Assembly (NCBI RefSeq): GCF_018913965.1
Contig: NZ_JAHMHG010000001.1
Coordinates: 451,380-515,379 of the forward strand
DNA length: 64,000 nt
Source of the DNA: Mycoplasma sp. CSL7491-lung
GTDB lineage: Bacteria; Bacillota_I; Bacilli_A; Mycoplasmatales; Metamycoplasmataceae
Direction: 5' to 3'
Shown here piece by piece: positions 11,800-25,986 of this stretch; the first letter of the stretch is position 1; each line of letters opens with the position of its first letter. Both the position numbers and the translations under genes were made by a program. The notes beneath the pieces were generated by a model. It was not told where the DNA came from and made no database searches. It saw only the letters and a list, made by a program, of their open reading frames with translations.

Positions 11800-13970
11800 A
11801 TAAATGGATATAGAAAAAGTTGTATCATATATACAAAGCGAAAAGTCAAGGAGTTTTTTAAGTATTGCCAAACATTTTAGAATACTCCCTAAAGATAATC
11901 ATAAATTAACAAAAATATTATCTCAATTACAAAAAGAATATAAAATTTTCAAAAATAATAATGATGAATATTATGCACCAATTTTAGTTGATATTATAGA
12001 GGGTGTATTAAACGTAAACAATAAAGGACAATTTGGTTTTGTTGACTATAATATCGATGAGGTAAACAACACCAAAGATAGCGTTTATATTAGAAACTTT
12101 AACTTTAATAGCGCATTACATAATGACAAAGTTAAAGTGAAGGTTTTTAAAAATCCAAAAGATGATAAGTCGGACTTAACTAGTGGTGTAGTAGTCGAAA
12201 TAATCGAACGTGGAAATGATGAAATAGTTGGTTTTATAAAACTAAAAAATAATACTAATTATTTTGTTCCAGTCGAAGCTAAAATGAAAAGTTTAACATG
12301 AACTATAATACCTAATTTAATTCCTATTAAACTTAACGATTTGGTAGTTGCTAAAATTTTAAAATACGATTCTAAAAACGTTTTAATCGAAATAACTAAA
12401 GTTATAACTAACGAAGCTGATCCAATGGTTTATGTTAAATCATACCTAGAACAAATTAAAGCGCCAAATAGTTTTCCTGAAATTTTAGACAATGAAATTG
12501 ATAATATCCCCGAAACAATCGAAAGTGAAGATTTAAGTAGAAGAGTTGATTTAACCGATAAAATGATTGTTACAATCGATGGTGACGAAACAAAAGACTT
12601 TGATGATGCTATTTACGTTAAAAAATTAGAAAATGGTAACTACTTTTTAGGGGTATATATCGCTGATGTTTCCCATTATGTAAAAGAAGGTACAGAAATT
12701 GATAACGAAGCTTTAAAACGTGGCACAAGCATTTATTTAGTCGATAGAGTTATACCGATGTTACCTTTTGGCCTTTCAAACGGTATTTGTTCATTGAACC
12801 CAAATGAAAAAAGATTTGTTATAGCATGTGAAATGGAAATTGATAAATATGGAAATAACGTTAAAGTAGATATTTTTGAAGGTATTATTGAAAGTAAATT
12901 TAGATTAACTTATAAACAAGTTGATAAATTTTTCAATGAGAATAAACTAGTTTTTACTCAAGAACCTAAAAATGATGTTGATAAGCTAAAATTAATGTTA
13001 AATGATGCAAAAGAACTAAGTTTGATTTTACATGATTTTAAGATAAAACAGGGTTATGTTGATTTTGAAATTGTGGAACCAAAAATAAAATTAGATAACG
13101 AAGGAAGAGTTAGTCATATCTTAATTAATGAGCGTGGGTTTTCTGAAGTTTTAATAGAAGACTTTATGGTTAGAGCAAACGAAACTGTAGCAAAATATTT
13201 ATACGATAATAAATTACCTGTTTTATATCGTATTCACGAATTACCTGACCAGGAGAAAATTACAAATTTAAAAAACACTTTAGAAGCAATAGGAATCAAA
13301 TCTGAAAACTTAAATTTCAATAAATTATCGCCTAAAAGTTTTTCTAAAATTGTAGAAAAAATAAAAGAACATAGAAATGATGATTTTATTAAATTAATGT
13401 TCTTGAGAACAATGCAAAAAGCAATTTATTCTCCTGAAAATATAGGTCATTTTGGTTTAGCATCAGAATATTATTGTCACTTTACAAGTCCGATACGTAG
13501 ATATCCAGATTTAGTAATCCATAGAGTTATTAGAAACTTTCTTATTGATAAAAAAGAAGATAAGATTGATGAATACAGAAGTAAAATAATAAGTTATGGA
13601 GATTTAAATACTAAATCAGAACAAAAAGCAGTTCAAATCGAAAGAAATGTTAATGATTTAAAATTTGCAGAATTTTTGAAAAATCAAATTGGAAAAAAAT
13701 ATAAAGTTCAAATTTTAAGTATTTTAAATTTTGGTTTTTTTGTTGAATTTGACTTTAAAGCTAGTGGTTTAGTTCATAAAACTTCGTTAATTGACGATTT
13801 ATATGAAGCAAATGACACATTGACAAAACTTATAGGTACAAAAACTAAGAAAACATTTACAATTGGTGATTATGTTGAAGTTGTTATTCTTGGGGTAGAT
13901 TTGGTAGAAGGGAAAGTTGATTGTTGTTTAGCTTCTTTATATCCTGAATTTATAGCAAAAAAGGAAAAAG

Positions 13971-16332
<2,362 letters not shown>

Positions 16333-16343
16333 GGAGAATAATT

Positions 16344-16628
16344 ATGATATATGCACAAGCAACAATTTACACAATTGATCCTGAAAAATTAAAAGGTTTT
16401 ATTGATTATTTATATGTTTTTACACAAAAAACAAGAATGAAAGAAAAAAACCTTTCTTATGAATACGGATTAATGACAGAAGAAAAAATATTAGTAATAC
16501 AAAGATGATCTACGAAACAAGATTATGAAGACTTCATTAATATTGAAGAATTTGCAAAAGAATTAAAAATGCTTAAAAAAATGTCTAAAAATGTAAAAAA
16601 TTTATACCAAATTGAATTGACAAGATAA
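16344..16628 (+). CDS. Small ABM-like (antibiotic biosynthesis monooxygenase fold) protein
   Basis: This 94-residue cytoplasmic protein starts at an ATG with AAGGAGA upstream and carries one TGA (Trp) in IQRWSTKQDY. The order of segments (ATIYTIDPEKLKGF, then NLSYEYGLM, then ILVIQRW, then an acidic helix) resembles the dimeric alpha/beta ABM fold shared by small monooxygenases and related binding proteins. No specific active-site residue can be assigned, so the reaction is unknown. It lies 11 nt after metG and is followed by a terminator. Confidence 0.6.
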
Positions 16629-16642
16629 GAATTTTATACTAG

Positions 16643-16682
16643 TAAGATAACTCTATTTATTAATGGCGTTATCTTATTTTAT
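16643..16682 (+). terminator. Rho-independent terminator after the metG unit
   Basis: The arms TAAGATAAC (16643-16651) and GTTATCTTA (16668-16676) are perfectly complementary and followed by a T-rich run. This ends the secG-rnr-metG transcript. Confidence 0.7.
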
Positions 16683-16735
16683 ACAACATTAAACTATAAT
16701 TAATGTATAATTAATAATTATAATAAGGAGAATAA

Positions 16736-17578
16736 ATGTTTGAAATTTTAGCCACCAAAAACGACTCTGGTAGAACTATTTATAAGTTAATTGCCAAGTA
16801 TTTAACCAATTTGCCTAAAAGCAAATTGGAAAGTCTATTTCGTAAAAAAGATATTAAAATAAACGGGAAAAGAATAAACGAAAAAAGTTTAATAGTTCAA
16901 GAAAATGACCAAATAGTAATTTACGGAATTTTTGATAAAAAAGAAAAAAAAGAAGTTTTTAAAGTAGAACAAAATTTTAATATCATCTACGAAGACGAAA
17001 ATATATTAATAGTAGATAAAAAAATAGGAGTTGAAGTTCACGGGCCTGATAATTCCTTAGATAATCAAGTTTTATCTTATTTGAAATTTAAACAAATAGA
17101 TAGTTTTAAACCAAGCCATGTTGGTAGATTAGATAAAGAAACAAGTGGGTTGATAATTTATGGTAAAAATTACCACACAGTTAAACAATTAAATGATAAA
17201 ATTTCTAATTTTGATAAAAAATATATGTTTAAAAGTGATTTTAATGAACAATACAAAGAGGTTGAACTTTATTTCTTAAAAGATTATTCGACAGGAAAAA
17301 TGAAAGTTTCACCAAAAGAAAAAGAAAATTCTAAGTATTCTAAAACAATACTTTATGTTGAGAAGAATAAAAAAATTGCTCAAATTTTAACTGGTCGCAA
17401 ACATCAAATTAGACTTACACTTAAGTTTTTAGGTAAACCTATTTATGGTGATATAAAATACGGTGGTAAAAAAGCAGATAGATTAATGTTACATTCTTAT
17501 TACTTAAAACTACAGAATTTAAATGGTGATTTGAAATATTTAAATGGTTTTGAATTTTACTCATTACCAAAATGATAG
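16736..17578 (+). CDS. RluC/RluD-type 23S rRNA pseudouridine synthase
   Basis: The protein has 280 residues. An N-terminal S4-like RNA-binding part (about residues 15-75) precedes the catalytic domain with HVGRLDKETSGL, where Asp is the catalytic residue that attacks uridine. A C-terminal motif GRKHQIRLTL is also typical. The frame continues one codon through TGA (Trp) to TAG at 17576-17578. Members convert specific uridines of large-subunit rRNA to pseudouridine; which positions are modified here cannot be told. It has its own promoter region (TATAAT-like at about 16704) and lies upstream of gatC. Confidence 0.88.
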
Positions 17579-17585
17579 GAGTATA

Positions 17586-17888
17586 ATGATTATAAATAAG
17601 GAAAAAATTAAAGAAATAGTAAGTTCGCTAATGTTTAACCCTAGTGAGGAAGTTTTAAATAATATAATTAAAAATTGAAATGAGTTAGAAAATGATTTAA
17701 AAAATCTTGATAAATTAAATTTGGATAATATAAAACCGCTTTCACACATAAACGAGGAATACAAAATAGATTTATTGAGAGAAGATGAATTTGATAATGA
17801 ATTTAAATCAATTGATAAAAATCAAATTTTATCAAACGCAAAAACTTCTGACCAGGACTATGTAACAATTACAAAGGTGGTTAAATAA
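17586..17888 (+). CDS. gatC: Glutamyl-tRNA(Gln) amidotransferase subunit C
   Basis: A 100-residue small acidic protein with one TGA as Trp. Sequence conservation in GatC is low. The call rests on size, on the C-terminal segment resembling the GatC wrap around GatA, and on its TAATG overlap with gatA. GatC stabilises the GatA-GatB contact in the complex that makes Gln-tRNA(Gln) from Glu-tRNA(Gln), needed in organisms without glutaminyl-tRNA synthetase. Confidence 0.8.
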
Positions 17889-19204
17889 TGAAAAGAGTTA
17901 TTAAAAACAAAGGTAATTTACAACTTGCATTAAACAATTTAAAAAACGACAAAAATAACGCCGTTGCTTTTGTATATGATAAAATCGAAAATAAAAATGT
18001 TGGATTATTTAAAGATGTTGTCGTTACAATAAAAGATAATTATGCTACAAATGATGCGCCAACAAGCGCTTCTAGTTTGATATTAGAAAAATTTAATACA
18101 CATTATAACGCTACAGTTATTGATAAATTTATTCAACAAGGAGCTTTAATACCTGCAAAATTACATTTGGATGAATTAGCACTTGGTGGTACAGGTACAC
18201 ATAGTGCTTACGGTATAGTAAAAAACAAATTTGATTCTAGCAGATTATCCGGAGGTTCTTCTTCAGGTTCTATAGCTACTTTTGACGAAAACATTTCAAT
18301 AGCTTTAGCTAGCGATACAGGTGATAGTGTTAGATTACCGGCAAGTTATAACGGTGCAGTAGGTTTTAAACCTTCTTATGGTGCAATTAGCAGATACGGT
18401 TTATTTGCTTACGCTTCTTCACTAGATACAGTAGCATATTTTACACATAATGTTAACGACGCAATTGTAACTTCGCAAATTTTATTCGGAAAAGATAAAT
18501 ATGACATGACTAGTTTAGATATCGAGATTAAAGAAGTTATTAAGACAAAACCTAAAAAGATTGCTTTATTAAACTTTTCAAAATTTTCAGAAGATTATGT
18601 TAATGTTTCGGTTGAAAAACTTCATAAAAACTTAAAAAAGGAAGGTGTTGATGTAGATGTTATTGAACCTAATTTGGATATTTTAAATGCAATTAAACCA
18701 GTCTACAAAGTAATTTCTTTTTCAGAAGCTAGTTCTAATTTAGCGAACTTAAATGGTATCGCTTTTGGCTCTAGAGTAGAAGGAGATTCTTGGGAAGAAG
18801 TTATTAAAAACACAAGAAGCAGTAAATTTGGGAAAATGGTTCAAGAAAGGTTATCACTTGGTAGTTATTTTCTTTATTCAGAAAATATCGAAGAAATATT
18901 TGTTAAAGCCCAAAAGGCTCGTCGTGTGATAAAAGATTACATGAACGATTTACATGAAAAATATGATGCTGTTATATTTCAAGCTTTTGGAGGTGTTGCA
19001 CCTAACTTTGATCAAAATAGTAAATATGGTGTTTTAGAATTTATTTTAACCGCGGCAAATTTAGGTGGATATCCTTCGATTACAATTCCGTTTGATAAAC
19101 ACAAAAATTTACCTTATAACTTGACAATAGAATCTAAAATATATTCAGATGCAAAGCTTTTAGGGATTGCAGAATATTTTGAAGAATTATTAGGAGGGAA
19201 ATAA
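17888..19204 (+). CDS. gatA: Glutamyl-tRNA(Gln) amidotransferase subunit A
   Basis: This 438-residue amidase-signature enzyme shows the Ser-cisSer-Lys triad elements in order: Lys49 in VVTIKDNYA, the Ser/Gly-rich loop LSGGSSSGS (residues 120-128), and the nucleophile region DTGDSVRLPAS with Ser147. The usual TGGS is TGDS here, a small change beside the nucleophile. GatA releases ammonia from glutamine and passes it to GatB. It is slightly shorter than the usual 470-485 residues. It shares one base with gatC and is followed directly by gatB. Confidence 0.95.
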   Translation: MKRVIKNKGNLQLALNNLKNDKNNAVAFVYDKIENKNVGLFKDVVVTIKDNYATNDAPTSASSLILEKFNTHYNATVIDKFIQQGALIPAKLHLDELALGGTGTHSAYGIVKNKFDSSRLSGGSSSGSIATFDENISIALASDTGDSVRLPASYNGAVGFKPSYGAISRYGLFAYASSLDTVAYFTHNVNDAIVTSQILFGKDKYDMTSLDIEIKEVIKTKPKKIALLNFSKFSEDYVNVSVEKLHKNLKKEGVDVDVIEPNLDILNAIKPVYKVISFSEASSNLANLNGIAFGSRVEGDSWEEVIKNTRSSKFGKMVQERLSLGSYFLYSENIEEIFVKAQKARRVIKDYMNDLHEKYDAVIFQAFGGVAPNFDQNSKYGVLEFILTAANLGGYPSITIPFDKHKNLPYNLTIESKIYSDAKLLGIAEYFEELLGGK

Positions 19205-20632
19205 ATGAAAAATTTTGAAGTTATTATAGGTATAGAAATTCATATTGAGCTTAAAACAAAGACAAAAATGTTTTCTCCCGCATTAATAGATTTTAATGCC
19301 GAACCAAACACATACGCAAACCAAATAGACTTAGCATATCCGGGAACTTTACCACTAGTTAATAAACAAGCTATTAAATATGGTATCGCCCTAGCGAAAG
19401 CTTTAAAAATGAAAATAGACGACGAATTACATTTTGATCGTAAAAACTATTTTTATCCGGATTTACCAAAAGGATATCAAATTACTCAATTTTTCCGTCC
19501 AATTGGATCAAACGGTTCTTTGGAAATTAAATTACCAAACGGAGAAAAAAAAGAAATTAAAATTGAAAGAATCCATCTTGAAGAAGATACTGCAAGACAA
19601 CACCACAACACCGATAGTACACAATTAGATTACAACCGTGCCGGAGTGCCTTTGATTGAGATAGTTACTTACCCGGTTATTAGAAGTGCTGACGAAGCAG
19701 CTGCATACGTTGATATGATCAAAAAAACAGTACTAGCATTGGGTATTTCAGAAGGTAAATTGGAACAAGGTTCATTACGTGCCGATATAAACATTTCATT
19801 GCGACCATATGGTGTAAACATTTTTGGTACTAAAGTAGAAATTAAAAATATGAACTCACTTTCAAATATCAAAAAAGCAATCGAAAACGAAATTGAAACA
19901 CAGTCAAAACAATTACTTACTGGGGAAAAAATTCTTCAACAAACCAAAAGATTTGATGAAAAAACAAATTCAAATATAGTTATGAGAACGAAAACGGGTA
20001 CAGTTGAATACAAATACTTCCCAGACCCTAATATACCATATATTAAACTTTCAAGCAATTTTATAAATTCGATAAAAATAAATGAACTACCACACCAAAA
20101 AGAACAAAGATATTTAGATAGTAAAATTCAACAAATTTATGTAGATAGTTTGATTGATGATATTGATTTGGCTAATTATTTTGACTCTATCGAATATTTA
20201 GATAAAAATAAATTATCAAAAATATTTTTTGCAGAAGTAGTATCTTTGGCGAATACTAAATCAGTCAAAGCTTATGAATTAAATATAAAACCAGAACACA
20301 TAAAACAAGCAATAGAACTTTTAGATCAAGAAATTATTTCAAGTAAATCATTAAAGAAATTAATACCGCTTTTAGTTAATTATAACGATAAAATTGATAT
20401 TTTACTTGAAAAGCACAACTTAAAACAAATAACAGATCAAAAGCTAATTGATCAAATAATAATTAATATAGTTGATAAAAACCAAAAAATTACAGATGAA
20501 TACATAACAAGACCCGAAAAAGTTCTTAAATTCATTCTTGGTATGTTAATGAAAGAAACTAACGGACAAGTTAATCCTCAATTATCTAACCAAAGAGCAC
20601 TTAAAGTATTAGATGAAAAATACAAAAATTAA
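19205..20632 (+). CDS. gatB: Glutamyl-tRNA(Gln) amidotransferase subunit B
   Basis: A 475-residue protein that starts with the family hallmark VIIGIEIHIELKTKTKMFS and has the conserved HLEEDTARQHH and DYNRAGVPLIEIVT blocks of the kinase-like domain that phosphorylates Glu-tRNA. The C-terminal helical YqeY-like tail (about residues 330-475) binds tRNA. It starts immediately after the gatA stop; its last codons overlap the start of the next gene by 20 nt. Confidence 0.96.
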   Translation: MKNFEVIIGIEIHIELKTKTKMFSPALIDFNAEPNTYANQIDLAYPGTLPLVNKQAIKYGIALAKALKMKIDDELHFDRKNYFYPDLPKGYQITQFFRPIGSNGSLEIKLPNGEKKEIKIERIHLEEDTARQHHNTDSTQLDYNRAGVPLIEIVTYPVIRSADEAAAYVDMIKKTVLALGISEGKLEQGSLRADINISLRPYGVNIFGTKVEIKNMNSLSNIKKAIENEIETQSKQLLTGEKILQQTKRFDEKTNSNIVMRTKTGTVEYKYFPDPNIPYIKLSSNFINSIKINELPHQKEQRYLDSKIQQIYVDSLIDDIDLANYFDSIEYLDKNKLSKIFFAEVVSLANTKSVKAYELNIKPEHIKQAIELLDQEIISSKSLKKLIPLLVNYNDKIDILLEKHNLKQITDQKLIDQIIINIVDKNQKITDEYITRPEKVLKFILGMLMKETNGQVNPQLSNQRALKVLDEKYKN

Positions 20633-21734
20633 CTATAAAAAACTCTCAAAATTAAGAGGGAAAAACTCTATAATAAGAGCTTTTTATTTGAATATAATTC
20701 AACCAAGTAAATTTATTATTTTTTCAATAATATATGAAAAAATAATAAAGTATATTATTAGCTTTTTCGCTTTCATTCTCATTAGAGCAAATAATATTGA
20801 AAAAAAAGATACTAGAACTAAAGTAGTTCACAAAGTATATGAAAATTTTTCAACTCAGAATTTTACATTTATATGATTATCAATTACTTTTTATCTTCTC
20901 ATTTCTGTGGTTCCAATTATTTATATAATTAACTTTTTAAATTTGACGATCACCGATAATATTTCAACTTTAACAAATCATGTTGAAGTGTTAACCAAAG
21001 AATACAACACTAACAATACAAGTATTTTTCAAGGCTTATTTAACAATATAATTTTTAATAAATTTATTCCTGGTGGACAACAATATTTTAATAACAACGA
21101 AGGTGTTGAAGTTATTGACGATTCATTTAGTAAATTATATTCTTTAATACCTGGTTCTTTTATTGCTATACCTTCGCTTTACATTTCTGCGGGCGGATAT
21201 GGAAAAATAATTACAGCTTATAATTATATGTTTTCTCACGATAAAGTAGGAACTTATTGAGGAAATAAACTAAAAGGATTGTTTTTAGTTTTCGCAATTT
21301 CTATATTACTATTTATATTTAGTAATATTTATATATTAATATATGCCTCAATGATTAAAAATGGATTAAGTAAAACTCATTGAATTTTAGATGTATTTTA
21401 CTTATTCTTTTCGCTAGTTTTCTTCTTAGTGTCTTTTTTAGTTTTATTTAGATTAACACCTTCTTTTAAATTAAATTTTAAATCTATTTGAAGAGGAGCA
21501 ATAATATCCACAATTCCAACGTTTGGATTATTAATAATATATACATATTTAAATAAAGTTATTTCATACTCTAAATTTGGGTCTGCTGTAGGTTTCTTTT
21601 TTACTGTTGGATTTTTTATAAACTGATTTTCTTATTTTATGTTTTTAGGTATAACATTTAATGAAGCTTACTATAAAAATTATATTAGCACTCGTACAAT
21701 ACCTAAAAAAGTATATTTTTGATTGATGATTTAA
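20613..21734 (+). CDS. YihY/BrkB-family inner membrane protein
   Basis: The protein has 373 residues and about six membrane helices: roughly residues 38-58, 88-110, 180-205, 222-250, 262-285 and 297-345. The blocks SLIPGSFIAIPSLYISAGG and TVGFFINWFSYFMFLG are like those of the YihY family. The start overlaps gatB, so coupling is likely. The family is widespread, but its biochemical function is not established; older names such as RNase BN or virulence factor BrkB are not supported. Several TGA codons are Trp. Confidence 0.8.
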
Positions 21735-21842
21735 ATTATTAAGCAATTATTCCTATTTATTAAACAAGATATTTTTTATTTTAACTCTACATCTTGATAG
21801 GTCCAGAACTCAAAAAATAACTAAAATTTAAATAAAAAAATA

Positions 21843-21848
21843 TATAAT
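21843..21848 (+). promoter_or_regulatory. -10 box upstream of the coiled-coil surface protein
   Basis: TATAAT about 95 nt upstream of the 21944 start. A 12-bp perfect hairpin with a T-run lies between this box and the gene. Confidence 0.5.
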
Positions 21849-21870
21849 AATATTGTTTAGTTATCAATCT

Positions 21871-21900
21871 AATAAATAATAAAATTATTATTTATTTTTT
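21871..21900 (+). terminator. AT-only perfect hairpin with T-run
   Basis: AATAAATAATAA (21871-21882) and TTATTATTTATT (21885-21896) form a 12-bp stem with a 2-nt spacer, followed by T residues. It could end the gatCAB-yihY transcript, or, because a -10 box precedes it, act as a leader attenuator for the next gene. Confidence 0.55.
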
Positions 21901-21943
21901 ATTTAAAACTAAATAATTTCCACAAATAATACAAGGAGAAAAA

Positions 21944-23620
21944 ATGAAATTTAAAACAAAATGATTTAAAGGATTAGTTTTAGTCTTACCTTTTGCAGCG
22001 GCAGCTATCACCGTTGGTACTGTTCTAGGTTTAAAAAACAATGAAGAATCACCTGAAAAAGTTGCATATATAAAAGTCATAAATGAAGCGACCGAATTTT
22101 TAAATTCCACACCAGATCAAGGTTTCTCAAACATTAAAGAAAAATTAAAATCTAAAGTCGAAGAGGCTAAAAAAATAATTCAATTAGATAATAAAACTCT
22201 TGAAGAATTAAAAAATGAAACTCAAAAATTGATAGCATCATTTAATGAAGCGAAAGATAATAAAGAAAAAGTTTTGGTTTCCAACGCAAGAAAACAACTT
22301 AAATCAAAACTAGACGAGATTAAGAAATATCTAGATTCTTTAGATGATACAAAATATCCAACAATAAAACAAGAATTACAAAATAAATATAATGAATCTG
22401 ACAAAATACAAAAACAAGATAATCATCCTAAAGAAACATATAGAAACGAAACAAGAAATATCGAAAACGCCTTAAACAAGGCTAAATCAGACGTAAGAAC
22501 TAAAGATGAAGAAATAAGAATAGAAGAGGAAAACAAAAAAGCTATTCAATCACTTAAAGAAGAAATAACACAAATTAAATCAAAGATAAACGAACAAAAT
22601 AATAATTTAAATGATAGATATAAAACACAAAAAGATAAAGTTAGCGCAAAACTTTTAACATTCAATAATGATGATACGCAAACAAGAAATCAATTAGAGG
22701 CAACAAAAACAAAAATAATCTCATTCGAAAGTGAATTTAATAATTTTGAAAGAGATACAAAAATTTTAGATGAAGTTATTAATTCGCATCAAGAACTAAG
22801 AAATGTGAATAACGATGAAATCTCTAAAAAATTAACAGAATTAAACGAAGTAGCAATTAAAAATCTTGAAAAAGTTAAAGATAGCAAATTTATAAAAAGT
22901 AACGATGAAAATAAATCTAAAAATACATTTTTCAATTGAGAGTTAGGGGCTAACAATTCTACTTTTGAAAAAAATACAGATAAAGATAGATATACAAATT
23001 TCTTAACAACTGAAATTAACGAAGAAGAAAAAGAATCTATTAAAAACAAATTATTAGATACAACTGGACTTAAAAATATGTTTGCTGTATTACTAGGATA
23101 TGAGGAAAATTATAATGATTTATTTATAAATAACTCATATATAATTGATAAAAATAATTTAAATAACAAAAATTATGATAATTTTAAACACTTTGAAGGA
23201 AATGACAATGGTAAAATTGGTTTACACCCAAGATTACTGGAAAATTGATTAATTTTTAATTGGGATAAAGATCAAAATAACACCCACTATGGTGATACTG
23301 TTGATAAAATAAATGATAAAGTTGAACAATTATTTACAGAGTTAGAAAAAATTGATAATGTAGAAACATTTAAAGAAAACGAATTTACTGAACTATCAAA
23401 AAGAATAAATGATTTTAGCCCTTTAATTAAAAATGCAATGACAGACGATAAGAGAGCGAAAGCAAAAGAATATTCAGAAGCTTATTTATCTTCATATTTA
23501 AATTTAGCCATAATAAAATATGAAATGAAAAAATATATTGCTAAAGAAATAGAAAAAGTAAATAAAAGCATAAGTGTTGTTGAAAAGATGAACAACTTCT
23601 TGGAAGATTCAAATAAATAA
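21944..23620 (+). CDS. Membrane-anchored coiled-coil surface protein
   Basis: The protein has 558 residues. It starts with a basic N-terminus and one hydrophobic anchor (about residues 9-29) without a lipobox Cys. Residues 35-330 are a Lys/Glu/Asn-rich, heptad-like helical region (EELKNETQKLIASFNEA and similar), as in the FIVAR-type stalks of Gram-positive surface proteins. The C-terminal 230 residues are less repetitive, with Trp and Tyr, and may be a folded domain. AAGGAG precedes the start. I do not recognise a specific homolog; the likely role is adhesion or a structural surface function, by inference only. Confidence 0.75.
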
Positions 23621-23630
23621 TAACTATTAA

Positions 23631-23660
23631 AATAACATTAATTTAGATGTTATTTTTTAA
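23631..23660 (+). terminator. Terminator of the 21944 gene
   Basis: Arms AATAACAT and ATGTTATT followed by a T-rich run, 11 nt after the stop codon. Confidence 0.6.
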
Positions 23661-23690
23661 TATAATAGAATTTAAAATATGATTGAGCAT

Positions 23691-23728
23691 AAAAAACACC
23701 AAAAAGTTGTTAAATTTGGTGTTTTTTT
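23691..23728 (-). terminator. Convergent terminator, probably bidirectional
   Basis: Arms AAAAAACACCAAA (from 23691) and TTTGGTGTTTTTTT flank an 11-nt loop between two convergent genes. The arms have poly-A and poly-T ends, so it can work in both directions, mainly for the minus-strand ABC operon. Confidence 0.75.
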
Positions 23729-23746
23729 GCTTTAGTATAATTAAAT

Positions 23747-25705
23747 TTATTTTACATTCGCTATTCTAACAAATGCTGGATCAATTATAAATTGTCCTTG
23801 ATTTATTTTTTCTTTTGTTATTTCGTAGTCATTAAAATTAACGTTATCTAAACTCGAAGCTGTTTTTGTATCTTGAAATAATGAATAAATATCATAAGCT
23901 TTTCATTCTTCGCTAGATTCTTGAACTTCTAATCAATAAGTTTTTTCTCTTTGAGTTGAGTCTGTTTTACTTGGTTTTGTACCTAAAATAATTTGGGTTT
24001 TATTTTCTAATAAGAATAATATTTTAGCAAATATTTCATTTAATGAAAACTGAGTTGATTTAGCTATATTAGCTTCTTCTCTAACAAAATTAATTATTTT
24101 ATCAATATCTTCTTTATGATCTTGTCTAAATTTTGTTAAGAATTGTTCGTCTTTTTCTGGTAGGTTTAATTTATCTATATATGCTCTAGAAGTTTGAATT
24201 CTTTCAACTTCTTCTATTTCTTCTTCGAATTTTTTAAGCTTAACCTCTGCTTCAACGATTCTAGCTTCATTTTCTTTAATTAATCTCGAATTTAATGAAG
24301 AAGATTTTGGATTAGTACTCATTTGTGCTCTTAATGTATTATTAAGGTTAACATATTTATTAATTCTATTACGCAATTCATTAATACTATCAGAACTATA
24401 TTTATAAATTATTAAATATAAATGTGATTCTATAAATTCAATAGGATTTTTTAAGAATTCTTCATTTTGTTGAGCATCTAATTCTATTTGTTTTTCAGGT
24501 TGATCTTTTTCAAAAGTGAATATTTGGAATTCAAATGATTTCTCTTTGTTAATTCTGTCTATACCTTGTAATAAGTGGGTAGGACCAAAACCTAAAGAAA
24601 TACCATTTGATAAACTATCTAAAGAATCTACTTTAAAATTAGAATAATTAGTAATGAAGTTTTTAAAAAGTTCTTTAAGTAATTCTGAACCACGTTTATT
24701 TTGTGAATTTAAGAATAAATTTAAATTATTACCAGTTATTTTTTCAAATACGTTTCTAGGAATAGCGTCTTCTACTATTTGTGGCGAAATTGAGACATTA
24801 AATTTATAAGAAGATGAGTCATGTGATAATATTGGATTTCCGATTTTTAAATATTCTTCTGCGGAAGTTTCGTTTTTACTTGATTCTTTTGATAAAACAT
24901 CATAAGTTGCAAACGGAGTGTCTTTTATAAAAGCATTAACAATTCATTTAACATCAGCTTCCGTAACAACATTTTTAATATTAGTTAAATCAAAATAAAA
25001 GAAATTATCTAATGCTATTAAACGTTTTTGGATTTCTTTTTCTTTATCAACTAATATACCTGTATCTCTTTTATCATTAAAAATATATCTTTTAATTCTA
25101 AATAAATCTTTATGTGTTTGATTAGGTTCAAGTTCTTTATACTCTTGTATTTCATTAGTTAATTCACTAATTGTAGTTTTTAAGGCTTCTAAATTATTAA
25201 AATTAGTTCCTAATAATTCTTCTACATATTTAAGACGATCTCAAACATATTGACCATCTGAATCTGTGTTTGGATATGCATCTTTTTCTTTCTTTATTTT
25301 TTCTTTTACAGCATCAAATTGATTTTTATAATCATTAATTTTATTTGTATTAATTTTTATTGAACTATAGTCTAATTCATAAAAGTCATTAAATAATTTG
25401 TTTAAATGTTGATTATCAACACTTACAATATTCGGGAGTGCAACATCTACGTTTGAAAACGTATAAATAAGTTTTTTAGTTTCTATAATATCTTTTACAA
25501 ATTCTTTTTGTTTGTAAGCTTCATCTTTTTTAAAATATCCATCTTTAGGATTAAAAGTAACGTTGTTAAATAAATTATTTTTTACAAATTTATCTGAAAA
25601 TTTTACTGAATTATCGCTATCATAAAAACATGATACAGCACTAAGAGGTGCAAGTGTACTAAGCACAATTCCACCCATTAAAAATTTTATTTTCTTAAAT
25701 TTCAT
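23747..25705 (-). CDS. Large lipoprotein at the end of the nuclease/ABC operon
   Basis: The protein has 652 residues with a clear lipoprotein signal ending LSAVSC (Cys26). The middle is rich in charged helices, for example the coiled-coil stretch around residues 440-530, and the rest has mixed composition. TGA codons encode Trp near the C-terminus. I see no enzyme motif. It is the last gene of the unit that encodes the P80-like lipoprotein, nuclease, ABC transporter and a small membrane protein, starting 2 nt after the latter. A role in substrate capture at the surface is plausible but inferred only from context. Confidence 0.75.
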
Positions 25706-25707
25706 AA

Positions 25708-25983
25708 TTATGAAAACATATCAACGTATTTTCAAGATTTATATCCAGCATACGAAATGATAGATCCAATCCCGAAGACTACAACTGAAAATGCTAACCC
25801 CCCTATTGAATATGATTTGATAAATTTATATGTATCGGTTATTTTTTGATCTAATGTTACTTTTTCAGACAAGTTTAATACAAATTCTAAATTGCTAATT
25901 AATATTGATAAAGATACTATTCCAATAAAAGCAATTAAAGTTACAATTGATCATATAATAATTTTTGTTTTATATTTTCCCAT
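25708..25983 (-). CDS. Small two-helix membrane protein in the ABC operon
   Basis: A 91-residue protein with two hydrophobic segments (about residues 8-30 and 58-80) joined by a charged loop of about 25 residues. Three bases separate it from the upstream permease gene, and it sits directly before the lipoprotein gene. Two TGA codons encode Trp, so it is invisible under the standard code. I recognise no family. It may be an accessory membrane component of the transporter. Confidence 0.7.
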
Positions 25984-25986
25984 AAT

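Noticed and set aside
21686..21700. Half of a CIRCE-like heat-shock operator (TTAGCACTC)
   Set aside because: It lies inside the yihY-type coding sequence and the matching GAGTGCTAA arm is absent.
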